In this document: positions 17,721-25,491 of the stretch, in pieces
How positions within the stretch are numbered: position 1 is the first letter of the stretch
How the letters are laid out: each line of letters starts with the position of its first letter
Source: PNNG01 sp046291695
GTDB lineage: Bacteria; Bacteroidota; Bacteroidia; UBA7662
DNA: 64,000 nt
Assembly (NCBI GenBank): GCA_046291695.1
Contig: JBKBSO010000006.1
Span: 1-64,000, forward strand
Direction of reading: 5' to 3'
Position numbers and translations under genes: made by a program
The notes under the pieces: model-generated
Database searches by the model: none
What the model was told of the DNA's origin: nothing
The model's input: only the letters and a program-made list of their open reading frames with translations

Positions 17721-18145
17721 CTGATACGAAAAAATTTATATCCAAAATAATAATCAATGTTGAAACATCAAAACACTTTTCAGCATCAATTTTAACAAAA
17801 GGTGACGATTTATTGATAATTTATTTTTTCAAAATAACGATCTGACTTCGTGAGGAATATTTCTGAATTTTAGGTAATGCAACTAGTAGGTTTGAAAAAA
17901 ATTGAGCAAAAATTTTTTGAAGATGAGTAGGATGCCTTGTTTTTACATGAGCTATCCGAAGAAGTCGAGTAAAAAAGTGTTGATCTTTTTCTACAAATCT
18001 TTACCACCGGGAGCTTGCACCTTATACTCCTAAGGAGCTTGTTCAGAGGCAAGCAGAACTGACGTGCGATTTGCAATTTCGATTTGATGTGAACAACGAC
18101 CATCAAGACTAATAACCAAATTCATCCTGCCCAGCGCTCCTATAC

Positions 18146-18296
18146 GTCAGGGCCTGCGCTGTCTCTCAGCGAGCAAAGCGAGCGGTCTGTCAGCGCAGCG
18201 GTCTGTGAATGAGCTAAGCGAATGGTCTGTAAAGCGAGCAAAGCGAGCGGTGAAGATTTCTGATTTCCGATTTCTGACGTAAGATTTATGATTTGG
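18146..18296. repeat. Composite intergenic repeat, block 2
   Basis: Carries cagggcctgcgctgtctctc, several CGGTCTGT/TGGTCTGT units, gagctaagcgaatgg, agcgagcaaagcgagcggt and then the GATTTC array (18255-18296), which is the same over ~42 bp as 9215-9256 in block 1. The order differs from block 1, where the GATTTC array comes before the long CGGTCTGT run. Confidence 0.8.
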
Positions 18297-18339
18297 CAGT
18301 GAACGGTTGGGATTCGCGATTTTGGATTTCGATTGGCGA

Positions 18340-18687
18340 TTTCGGATTCAATGTCGTTTAGTTAACGCTGATGCTACATCCGTCAAACCCTTGAAGCGTA
18401 CCCAAAGCTGCTTTTCTGCGCGCTCCGGTCAAGCTACAAAGTAGCGTAGACCAAAAGCCTCCGCCGGTCGTTGAGGTGCTCGAAACGCGTGACCTGCCAA
18501 CAGCCATTTTCTGTGGTCCTTGAGCCCCGCCGAAAGGTACCAAAAACAGCTATTTTGAGCTACCTACTATTAAAAAACGCAGGGAGTCTTTCGAGCGACA
18601 ATAACCTCCCTGCGCCACAGCGGTAAATGAACGCTTTGTCTATGACTTACCGCGACATGCCTTAACTAAACGACATTGATTTCGGAT
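18340..18687. mobile_element. MITE-like 332-bp element with perfect 18-bp terminal inverted repeats and 8-bp direct repeats
   Basis: TCAATGTCGTTTAGTTAA at 18348-18365 is the exact reverse complement of 18662-18679. Immediately outside lie identical octamers TTTCGGAT (18340-18347 and 18680-18687), which look like a target-site duplication. The interior contains several hairpins: GCTAC/GTAGC near 18431, CGCAGGGAG/CTCCCTGCG near 18580-18615 (followed by T6 on the minus strand) and GCGGTAA/TTACCGC near 18620-18653. There is no transposase. A 61-codon minus-strand frame inside is probably incidental. The flanking GATTTCGG-rich DNA could produce the octamers by chance, so the duplication is less certain than the inverted repeats. 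Confidence 0.75.
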
Positions 18688-18713
18688 TTGGTTATGAACC
18701 AAATCGTTGCATC

Positions 18714-18927
18714 TGCTAAAAATGATAATGCTGCGCAGATTGACAAACGCCAGGGCCTGCGCTGTCTCTCAGCGAGCAAAGCGAGCGGTCTGTTAGCGCA
18801 GCGGTCTGTAAGGGAGCCAAAGACGACCGGTCTGTGAATGAGCGAAGCGAGTGGTCTGTTACCGAACCGCAGGTGAGCGGTCTGTAAAGTGAGCCGAAGG
18901 CGAACGGTCTGTTAGGCGAGCGGTCTA
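18714..18927. repeat. Composite intergenic repeat, block 3
   Basis: Starts with ~50 bp nearly identical to 9270-9320 (taaaaatgataatgctgcgc, then agattgacaaacgccaggg) and continues with seven units ending in CGGTCTGT-like octamers at 17-25-bp spacing (agcgagcaaagcgagcgg, gagcgaagcgagtgg, gagccgaaggcgaacgg and others). It ends 38 bp before the aminopeptidase start, so it is in that gene's promoter region. Confidence 0.8.
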
Positions 18928-18964
18928 AAAAAGATGTAACTTTACACCTCATCAAAAACACATC

Positions 18965-20404
18965 ATGAAAATAAACATGCATATCGCCACACCTGCCGCC
19001 GGCAAAGCGCAGGTGTTTTTTACTGCCCCTGGCAGTGCCCTTAGCAAATTGAATTTAAATGAGGCGGAAGTAGCTTACGTAAGCGCCCGCATCGACAAAA
19101 AAGCCAGCGTGGTGGCCATCCACCAGCACCCGCAGTTGCGCTGGGTGGTGCAGCTGTCGGACAAAAAAACAGGCAATGCCGCCCTAGAAGCCGCCCGTAA
19201 AGCCGGTCATACCCTCTACCAGCAGCTCAAAGCCTTGGAAGTGTCCGAAGTCATCCTCCAAAACGAAGCCGATAAAGACGCTTTTTTGGCTTTTGCAGAA
19301 GGCTTGGCTTTGTCGGCCTATCAATTTAACCGCTACAAAACCAGCGAGCGTGCGCCTAAATACAGTCTCCAAAGCATCGGACTGCACAGCGCCAACCTCA
19401 CCGAAGCCGAAGTAACCGAGCTCAGCAACCTGCTTAGCGCCGTTTTTGAGGCCCGCGACTTGGTAAACGAGCCCCTAAGCTTCCTCACAGCCGAGCAACT
19501 GAGCGCCGAATTCCGTCGCCTCGGTGCCGAAGCCGGCTTCAACGTGGAGGTCTTCAATAAAAAACAAATCGAAAGTCTTAAAATGGGTGGACTCCTGGCC
19601 GTAAACCGGGGTTCACAGCGTCCACCAACCTTTAATATACTCGAATACAAGCCCGAAAATGCGGTGAATAAGCAACCCATTGTGTTGGTGGGCAAGGCCA
19701 TTGTGTACGATACCGGAGGATTGAGCTTGAAACCAACGCCGGGCAGTATGGACTGTATGAAAAGCGATATGGCTGGTGGCGCGGCCATGGGGGCCACAGT
19801 TTATGCCATCGCCAAAAACAAGTTGCCCTTACATGTGGTAGCGCTCATCCCGGCTACCGACAACCGTCCCGGCGAAGATGCCTACGTGCCCGGCGACGTC
19901 ATTACCATGTACAACGGCATGACGGTAGAGGTACTCAATACCGATGCCGAAGGCCGCATGATTTTGGCCGACGCGCTGCATTACGCGAAAAAATACAAGC
20001 CCCAATTGGTGATCGACATGGCTACGCTCACCGGTTCGGCGGTATTGGCCATTGGTTCTCAAGGAAGCGTAACCATGGGCACGGCCGAACAAACGGCCTT
20101 CGACAGCTTGCTCGAAAGCGGCTTGCAGGTGCACGAGCGTTTGGCGCAGTTTCCGTTTTGGGATGAGTATGCCGATATGCTCAAGAGTCATATTGCCGAC
20201 CTCAAAAACATTGGCGGGCGCGAAGCCGGGGCTATCACCGCTGGTAAGTTCCTCGAATATTTTACCGACTATCCCTGGATACATATCGACATTGCCGGGC
20301 CGGCCTTTTTAGACAGTCCGAGCAGCTACCGCCCTAAACATGGTACGGGTGTAGGCGTCCGTCTGTTGTACAACTTCCTCAAAAAGCACTGTCATGGACA
20401 ATAA
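18965..20404 (+). CDS. Leucyl aminopeptidase, M17 family
   Basis: 479 residues. Cytosolic metallopeptidase that removes N-terminal residues, with two metal ions per active site. The C-terminal catalytic domain has the family signature NTDAEGRMILADAL (~residues 323-336), the metal/substrate segment VGKAIVYDTGGLSLKP with the catalytic Lys, and KSDMAGGAAMG. The N-terminal ~150 residues form the less conserved macrodomain-like region. Length is typical (450-500). Its last 11 bp overlap the start of pdxA, so the two are translationally coupled, although they have no obvious pathway link. A TAACTTTA stretch ~30 bp before the ATG is a weak -7 candidate. Confidence 0.93.
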   Translation: MKINMHIATPAAGKAQVFFTAPGSALSKLNLNEAEVAYVSARIDKKASVVAIHQHPQLRWVVQLSDKKTGNAALEAARKAGHTLYQQLKALEVSEVILQNEADKDAFLAFAEGLALSAYQFNRYKTSERAPKYSLQSIGLHSANLTEAEVTELSNLLSAVFEARDLVNEPLSFLTAEQLSAEFRRLGAEAGFNVEVFNKKQIESLKMGGLLAVNRGSQRPPTFNILEYKPENAVNKQPIVLVGKAIVYDTGGLSLKPTPGSMDCMKSDMAGGAAMGATVYAIAKNKLPLHVVALIPATDNRPGEDAYVPGDVITMYNGMTVEVLNTDAEGRMILADALHYAKKYKPQLVIDMATLTGSAVLAIGSQGSVTMGTAEQTAFDSLLESGLQVHERLAQFPFWDEYADMLKSHIADLKNIGGREAGAITAGKFLEYFTDYPWIHIDIAGPAFLDSPSSYRPKHGTGVGVRLLYNFLKKHCHGQ

Positions 20405-21455
20405 AATTCGTTTAGGCATATCGGTAGGCGACCTGAATGGCATTGGCATGGAGCTCATCATCAAAACCTTGATGGATCCGCGCATCAACCACAGTTGCAT
20501 CCCTATTGTATACGGCTCTTCGCGTACGGCATCCTATCACCGGAAAGCGCTGGGGGTAAACGACTGGAGCTTTAACATCATCAATGATGCAGAAGCTGCC
20601 AACCCGAAGCGTGCCAACTTGGTAAATGTGTGGCAAGACGAGGTCAACATTCAGCTGGGTCAGGCCGATCCCGAGGTGGGGCGCTTTGCCTTTCTTTCAC
20701 TCGAAGCTGCGGTGAACGACCTCAAGGCTGGTAAAATTGATGCTTTGGTTACGGCACCCATCAATAAAGACAGCATACAATCCGACCAGTTTCGATTTCC
20801 CGGCCATACCGAATATTTACAAGAAGCCTTTGGCACCTCCGATGTGTTGATGTTTTTGGTGAGCGACCGCTTGCGAGTAGGAACGGTAACGGGGCATATC
20901 CCTTTAAAAGAGGTGTCTTCGGAATTGAAAACTGAAAAAATAGTATCGAAGCTCAAACTGATGTACCGATCGCTACAGCTCGATTTTGGGGTAAGTCGTC
21001 CACGGATTGCGGTCTTATCGCTCAACCCACATGCCGGCGATAACGGTTTGCTGGGCACCGAAGAGGGGAGTATCATTCAGCCAGCCATAAATGCGGCGCA
21101 GGAAGCCGGTATGCAGGTATATGGGCCATATGGCGCAGATGGCTTTTTCGGTTCGGCCTTGTATGGCAAGTTCGACGGGGTTTTGGGGATGTACCACGAT
21201 CAGGTGTTAACGCCCTTTAAGGCATTGGCCTTCGACAGTGGGGTGAATTTTACAGCGGGTTTGCCAGTAGTGCGTACTTCGCCCGATCACGGAACGGCTT
21301 ATGATTTGGCAGGGAAAAACCAGGCCGAAGTGGACTCATTCCGTGAGGCCGTGTATCAGGCCATCGACATCAGCAAACAGCGGCGCGAGCAATTGGGGTT
21401 AGAGGAAAACGCCATTAAACCAGGGCAGCTGAAGCTAGAGCGCGAGCGGGGTTAG
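20394..21455 (+). CDS. pdxA: 4-hydroxythreonine-4-phosphate dehydrogenase (PdxA)
   Basis: 353 residues. NAD-dependent oxidation and decarboxylation of 4-phosphohydroxy-threonine in the DXP-dependent route to pyridoxal phosphate. Motifs: GDLNGIGMELIIK at the start (usually GDpaGIGpE; the Bacteroidota form has N), ALVTAPINKD, FPGHTEYL with a metal-binding His, LNPHAGDNG with the second His, and TSPDHGTAYDLAGK with the third. Also FDGVLGMYHDQVLTPFK. Dimeric cytosolic enzyme. Overlaps the aminopeptidase gene by 11 bp. The 138-bp gap downstream carries a promoter element for the next operon. Confidence 0.94.
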   Translation: MDNKIRLGISVGDLNGIGMELIIKTLMDPRINHSCIPIVYGSSRTASYHRKALGVNDWSFNIINDAEAANPKRANLVNVWQDEVNIQLGQADPEVGRFAFLSLEAAVNDLKAGKIDALVTAPINKDSIQSDQFRFPGHTEYLQEAFGTSDVLMFLVSDRLRVGTVTGHIPLKEVSSELKTEKIVSKLKLMYRSLQLDFGVSRPRIAVLSLNPHAGDNGLLGTEEGSIIQPAINAAQEAGMQVYGPYGADGFFGSALYGKFDGVLGMYHDQVLTPFKALAFDSGVNFTAGLPVVRTSPDHGTAYDLAGKNQAEVDSFREAVYQAIDISKQRREQLGLEENAIKPGQLKLERERG

Positions 21456-21561
21456 CCTGTTAGCGGGCTTGGGTACTGATGCCGCTGCGGTGAATGCAAT
21501 GCTTCAGCCAGCATTCGCCACTCTTTTTTTAATGCCTTTTTACAATTACAGAAAAAGGTAT

Positions 21562-21569
21562 TACCTTTG
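21562..21569 (+). promoter_or_regulatory. Candidate -7 element TACCTTTG for the DUF177-rpmF-plsX-fabH operon
   Basis: Exact TAnnTTTG match 24 bp upstream of the DUF177 ATG, followed by GC as is common in Bacteroidota promoters. The -33 region is T-rich but has no clean TTTG. Confidence 0.45.
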
Positions 21570-21593
21570 CCGTCCTGAATTGCGGGGCGTAGC

Positions 21594-22127
21594 ATGGAAG
21601 CATTAAAGGCATACGATATCCGGTTCTCGGGTTTGAAGAATGGATTCCACTATTTCGATTATGAGATAGGAGGAGGTTTTTTCGAGCATTTCGAGGGTAG
21701 CTTGATTAAGGATGCCTGCTTGCAGGTGGCCCTGGAGCTAGAGCGCAAGACGAGCGGTCTGGTATTAGAATTCAAAATCTCAGGTGCTTTGATGTTGCCT
21801 TGCGACCGTTGTTTAGCTCAAATAGCGGTTCCGGTGAACGACAAAGCCAGTTTGGTGGTGAAACTTTCGGCCGATCCGGGAGAAAGCACTGACAGCTTGT
21901 GGTTCCTGCCGATAACGGCTTGGGAAATCAATCTGGGGCAATTTTTATATGAAACAATCAGCCTGATGATGCCATTACGGGCATCGTGTGAGGCCGGTGA
22001 TAGCGGAGCATGTCAGCAAGACTTTGAGGCAATGTTGAAGAAGTATGATGGCAGCACCGCAAAAGTGGAGGAAAACGAAGAAGTAGACCCCCGCTGGGAC
22101 AAATTGAAGAATTTAAAGTTAAACTGA
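21594..22127 (+). CDS. YceD/DUF177 family protein
   Basis: 177 residues. DUF177 proteins are encoded directly upstream of rpmF in most bacteria, and in plants the homologue takes part in 23S rRNA maturation, so a role in ribosome assembly is likely. Visible features: the metal-site-like LMLPCDRCLAQI (CxxC, ~residues 65-72), the EINLGQFLYETISLMMPLR helix typical of the family, and a later CEAGDSGACQQDF with two more Cys. The last ~40 residues are charged. Stop at 22127 and the rpmF ATG at 22129 are 1 bp apart, so they are co-translated. Confidence 0.85.
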   Translation: MEALKAYDIRFSGLKNGFHYFDYEIGGGFFEHFEGSLIKDACLQVALELERKTSGLVLEFKISGALMLPCDRCLAQIAVPVNDKASLVVKLSADPGESTDSLWFLPITAWEINLGQFLYETISLMMPLRASCEAGDSGACQQDFEAMLKKYDGSTAKVEENEEVDPRWDKLKNLKLN

Positions 22128-22128
22128 C

Positions 22129-22314
22129 ATGCCAAATCCAAAACACCGCCATTCGCGGAGCAGAAGAGACAAGAGAAGAACCCACTACAAGGCTGAAGCG
22201 CCTACTGTAGCGACTTGTCCTACTACCGGGCAGCCGCATCTGTACCACCGTGCCCATTGGTTCGAAGGTAAGATGTATTATAAAGGCAAGGTGGTTATCG
22301 ACGCCACTGCTTAA
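22129..22314 (+). CDS. rpmF: 50S ribosomal protein L32
   Basis: 61 residues. Starts MPNPKHRHSRSRRDKRRTHYKA, the classic L32 N-terminus, followed by ATCPTTGQPHLYHRAH and MYYKGKVVI. Only one Cys is present where zinc-ribbon L32 would have four, so this is the zinc-independent (C-minus) form that is usual in Bacteroidota. Component of the large ribosomal subunit. Located between DUF177 and plsX in the standard order. Confidence 0.96.
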   Translation: MPNPKHRHSRSRRDKRRTHYKAEAPTVATCPTTGQPHLYHRAHWFEGKMYYKGKVVIDATA

Positions 22315-22329
22315 TTTAGATGGATTTCG

Positions 22330-23268
22330 ATGCGGATAGGCGTCGACATGATGGGGGGTGATTTTGCCCCTGAGGCCACGATTTCAGGCGTGCGGTTAGC
22401 ACTGGAGCAACTTCCGGCCGACCTGCACCTGAGTTTGTTTGGTGATGCTGCTGTGCTTGAGGAGGCCTTTGGGTCGCATCCTGAGTTAGGCAAGCGCATT
22501 CATCTGGTACCAACCACCCAGGTAATTGCCATGGGTGAGCATCCCACTAAGGCCATTCCTAAATACCCCGACTCCAGCATTGTGGTCGGGTTTCAGTATT
22601 TACGGCAGGGCGAAATAGAAGCCTTTGCCGGGGCTGGTAATACGGGAGCTATGCTGGTTGGCGGAATGTATTCGGTAAAAACCATTCCCGGCGTGATTAG
22701 GCCTTGTATTGCGTCGCTGGTGCCTAAGCAAAAAGGAGGCATGGGTTTAATTTTGGACGTAGGTGCCAATGCCGATTGCAGGCCCGACAGCCTGTTGCAG
22801 TTTGGGGTAATGGGCGATTTGTATGCCCGGCATATATTGGGAATTGCTTCGCCTCGTGTAGGGTTAATGAACATTGGCGAGGAAGAAGAGAAGGGTAATT
22901 TGCTTGCGCAGGCAGCATATAAAATACTGAAAGATAACGGGAAATTCGATTTTATAGGCAATTTGGAGGGGCGCGATTTGTTTAATGACAAGGCTGATGT
23001 GATTGTATGCGATGGATTCACCGGCAATGTGATGATCAAGTTGGCCGAATCGCTTCATGAGTTGATTGTGCACCGTGGAATAGTCGATGAATTTTTCGAT
23101 AGTTTTAATTACGAAAATTACGGAGGGAGTCCGATTCTAGGGTTAAACAAGTCCGTGGTGATTGGGCATGGCATCAGCAGCGCCAAGGCCGTTATGAACA
23201 TGATTATCCATGCCTCGGAGCTGGCACGACATGATTTGACCGATAAGATCAGGGATGCTTTCAACTAA
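22330..23268 (+). CDS. plsX: Phosphate acyltransferase PlsX
   Basis: 312 residues. Converts acyl-ACP to acyl-phosphate for the PlsY step of phospholipid synthesis; peripheral membrane enzyme. Motifs: GVDMMGGDFAPEA at the N-terminus, FAGAGNTGAMLVGGMY, ILDVGANADCRPDSLLQF, GLMNIGEEEEKGN and VCDGFTGNVMIKLAES. The chosen ATG (22330) is 15 bp after the rpmF stop. Another ATG at 22320 is out of frame. Length is typical (~310-340). Confidence 0.95.
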   Translation: MRIGVDMMGGDFAPEATISGVRLALEQLPADLHLSLFGDAAVLEEAFGSHPELGKRIHLVPTTQVIAMGEHPTKAIPKYPDSSIVVGFQYLRQGEIEAFAGAGNTGAMLVGGMYSVKTIPGVIRPCIASLVPKQKGGMGLILDVGANADCRPDSLLQFGVMGDLYARHILGIASPRVGLMNIGEEEEKGNLLAQAAYKILKDNGKFDFIGNLEGRDLFNDKADVIVCDGFTGNVMIKLAESLHELIVHRGIVDEFFDSFNYENYGGSPILGLNKSVVIGHGISSAKAVMNMIIHASELARHDLTDKIRDAFN

Positions 23269-23355
23269 AGCTGTCCGACTCCCAAAAAAATACTAATTTG
23301 CAGGTCTGATTTTGAAAGCAATTTCAGATGCATATTCCTATTCTAATACGCTGAA

Positions 23356-24354
23356 ATGACTAAAATAACTGCAGCCATCACTGGTATTCATGCTTGGGCC
23401 CCTGAAAATGTGGTCACTAATTTCGATTTGGAGAAGTTCATGGATACCAATGACGAATGGATAACCACCAGAACCGGCATTAAAGAGCGGCGTTGGTTCA
23501 ATGAGCCAGGCAAGGCTACTTCCGATATTGGTGTAAAAGCGCTGGAAGGGCTGATGGCCAAAACCGGTCTTAAGCCTGAGGAAATAGAATTGTTGATTTG
23601 TTGCACCGCCACGCCTGACATGGCTTTTCCGGCTACGGCAAATATCATTTGTGATAAAATTGGTGCCCACAAGGCAGCCGGTTATGATTTATCGGCAGCT
23701 TGTTCTGGATTTTTGTTTGGCGTAACCACCGGAGCAAAATTTATAGAGGCTGGAATGTACAAAAAGGTGGTGGTTGTTGGGGCCGACAAGATGACCAGCA
23801 TTTTGGATGTGCAAGATCGTGCTACGGCCATTATTTTTGGTGATGGTGGGGGAGCGGTGCTGCTTGAGCCCAATACGGAAGGTTTTGGTGTAATTGATAG
23901 CATGATGCATAGCGATGGAGCTGGGCGTCATTATTTGCACCAGAAGGCTGGCGGTTCGTTAAAGCCGGCGAGTATTGAAACCGTAACCAACAAGGAGCAC
24001 TTTGTGTACCAGGAGGGCAAAACGGTATTCAAATTTGCGGTAACCAATATGGCCGATACGGCGGCTGCCATTATGGAGCGTAACCATTTGTTGGCGGCGG
24101 ATATCGCCTGGCTGGTACCACATCAGGCCAATAAACGCATTATTGATGCTACTCGAGAGCGTATGGGCCTCGATGAGGATAAGGTGATGATAAACATTCA
24201 GCGCTACGGAAATACCACCAATGGCACCATCCCGCTTTGTTTACACGAATGGGAAAACCAATTACGCAAGGGCGACAACATCATTTGGGCAGCCTTTGGG
24301 GGTGGTTTTACCTGGGGTGCCCTTTATTTGAAATGGGCGTACGACCCTAAATAA
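23356..24354 (+). CDS. fabH: Beta-ketoacyl-ACP synthase III (FabH)
   Basis: 332 residues. Condenses acetyl-CoA with malonyl-ACP to start fatty acid synthesis. The catalytic triad is visible: Cys in LSAACSGFLFG, His in WLVPHQANKRII and Asn in QRYGNTTNGTIPLCL. The N-terminal RTGIKERRW and FGDGGGAVLL are also typical. Cytosolic homodimer. 87 bp after plsX, same operon. In Bacteroidota it is usually followed by efp and the biotin carboxylase genes, as here. Confidence 0.95.
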   Translation: MTKITAAITGIHAWAPENVVTNFDLEKFMDTNDEWITTRTGIKERRWFNEPGKATSDIGVKALEGLMAKTGLKPEEIELLICCTATPDMAFPATANIICDKIGAHKAAGYDLSAACSGFLFGVTTGAKFIEAGMYKKVVVVGADKMTSILDVQDRATAIIFGDGGGAVLLEPNTEGFGVIDSMMHSDGAGRHYLHQKAGGSLKPASIETVTNKEHFVYQEGKTVFKFAVTNMADTAAAIMERNHLLAADIAWLVPHQANKRIIDATRERMGLDEDKVMINIQRYGNTTNGTIPLCLHEWENQLRKGDNIIWAAFGGGFTWGALYLKWAYDPK

Positions 24355-24361
24355 ATCCATT

Positions 24362-24369
24362 TATTTTTG
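24362..24369 (+). promoter_or_regulatory. Candidate -7 element TATTTTTG upstream of efp
   Basis: Exact TAnnTTTG match 35 bp before the efp ATG and 7 bp after the fabH stop, followed by CC. It may give efp-accB-accC a promoter of their own. Confidence 0.4.
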
Positions 24370-24404
24370 CCACCCTATTTCTGAACTATTAAATTGCATT
24401 TTAT

Positions 24405-24971
24405 ATGGCCAGCACAGCTGAATTTAGAAACGGGCTTTGCCTGAAGTTTAACAACGACATTTACCAGGTTGTAGAATTTCTTCACGTAAAACCCGGCAAA
24501 GGCGCTGCCTTTGTGCGTACCAAGCTTAAGAGCATGACGAATGGTCGTGTTTTAGAAAATACCTTTCCTGCGGGAGCAAAAATTGAACCCGTACGAGTAG
24601 AAACGCATGAGTTGCAGTTTCTATATAAAGACGATATGGGCTTTAACTTTATGAATAGTGAAAGTTTTGAACAATTTTCGGTAGAGGAGCATAAGATTAA
24701 TGCTCCCCAGTTCTTGCAGGAAGGGGCCATTTGTTTGGCCTTGGTGAATACCGAAGATGAGAGTATTCTTGGCCTTGAATTGCCCAACTCAGTAGAAATG
24801 GAAGTCACGTACACTGAGCCGGGCTTAAGAGGCGATACTGCCTCAGGTTCGGCCCTAAAGCCGGCCGTGGTAGATAACGGCCCATCGGTTAACGTGCCTT
24901 TGTTTGTAAACCAGGGCGACCGCATAAAAATTGATACCCGTACCGGGGATTACATAGAACGTGTAAAATAA
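24405..24971 (+). CDS. efp: Translation elongation factor P
   Basis: 188 residues in three beta-barrel domains. EF-P binds ribosomes stalled at proline runs and promotes peptide bond formation. The domain I loop HVKPGKGAAFVRTKLK carries the Lys (in PGKGA) that is modified in many bacteria. VEMEVTYTEPGLRGDTASG and the C-terminal VPLFVNQGDRIKIDTRTGDYIERVK are the family signature. The T9SS proteins here do contain Pro stretches, such as the one encoded by the C14 tract, so EF-P would matter for their synthesis; that link is inference. Confidence 0.96.
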   Translation: MASTAEFRNGLCLKFNNDIYQVVEFLHVKPGKGAAFVRTKLKSMTNGRVLENTFPAGAKIEPVRVETHELQFLYKDDMGFNFMNSESFEQFSVEEHKINAPQFLQEGAICLALVNTEDESILGLELPNSVEMEVTYTEPGLRGDTASGSALKPAVVDNGPSVNVPLFVNQGDRIKIDTRTGDYIERVK

Positions 24972-24984
24972 CCTTTAACCTTTT

Positions 24985-25461
24985 TTGACTATGGATTTGA
25001 AAGAAATACAGGATTTGATCCGCTTCGTTTCTAAATCGGGTGTAACCGAAGTGGAAGTGGAAAGAGATGGCTTTAAAATAGTGATTAAGGCCGAGAAGCC
25101 TGTCACAGAATATCATGCCGTAGTACCTCAGCAGGTAATGATGCCAGCTCAGGCAGCCGTTGCAGCTCCTGCAGCAGCCCCTATTGCGAGCCCGGCTCCG
25201 GCCGCTGTACCGGCAGATAGCGGTCTGCCTATTAAGTCGCCAATGATTGGTACGTTTTATCGTTCGGCGGGTCCCGATAAGGAGCCTTTTGTAAAAGTGG
25301 GCGACCGTGTTGAAAAAGGCCAGGTAGTATGCATCATCGAGGCCATGAAGCTGTTCAATGAAATAGAATCAGAAGTAGCCGGCGTGGTAACCAAGGTATT
25401 GGTAGAAAATGCCTCACCGGTAGAGTACGATCAGCCTTTGTTCCTGGTAGACCCGGCCTAA
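24985..25461 (+). CDS. accB: Biotin carboxyl carrier protein of acetyl-CoA carboxylase
   Basis: 158 residues. An N-terminal helical segment (MDLKEIQDLIRFVSKSGVTEVEVERDG) is followed by a long Ala/Pro linker (~residues 50-80) and the biotinyl domain (SPMIGTFYRSAGPDKEPFVKVGD). The biotinylated Lys is in IIEAMKLFNEIE. Carries carboxybiotin between AccC and the carboxyltransferase AccAD, whose genes are not in this window. 13 bp after efp and 30 bp before accC. Confidence 0.95.
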   Translation: MTMDLKEIQDLIRFVSKSGVTEVEVERDGFKIVIKAEKPVTEYHAVVPQQVMMPAQAAVAAPAAAPIASPAPAAVPADSGLPIKSPMIGTFYRSAGPDKEPFVKVGDRVEKGQVVCIIEAMKLFNEIESEVAGVVTKVLVENASPVEYDQPLFLVDPA

Positions 25462-25491
25462 GGTTTTTGTTTCACCTTAAACCTGAGCGTT

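Noticed and set aside
18358..18543. 61-codon minus-strand frame inside the inverted-repeat element
   Set aside because: It lies within a hairpin-rich mobile element, has low-complexity Ser/Thr/Gly composition and no start context; probably incidental.
18348..18679. Integron attC-flanked cassette
   Set aside because: The core GTTRRRY sites are not present and the ends are perfect TIRs, which fits a MITE better.
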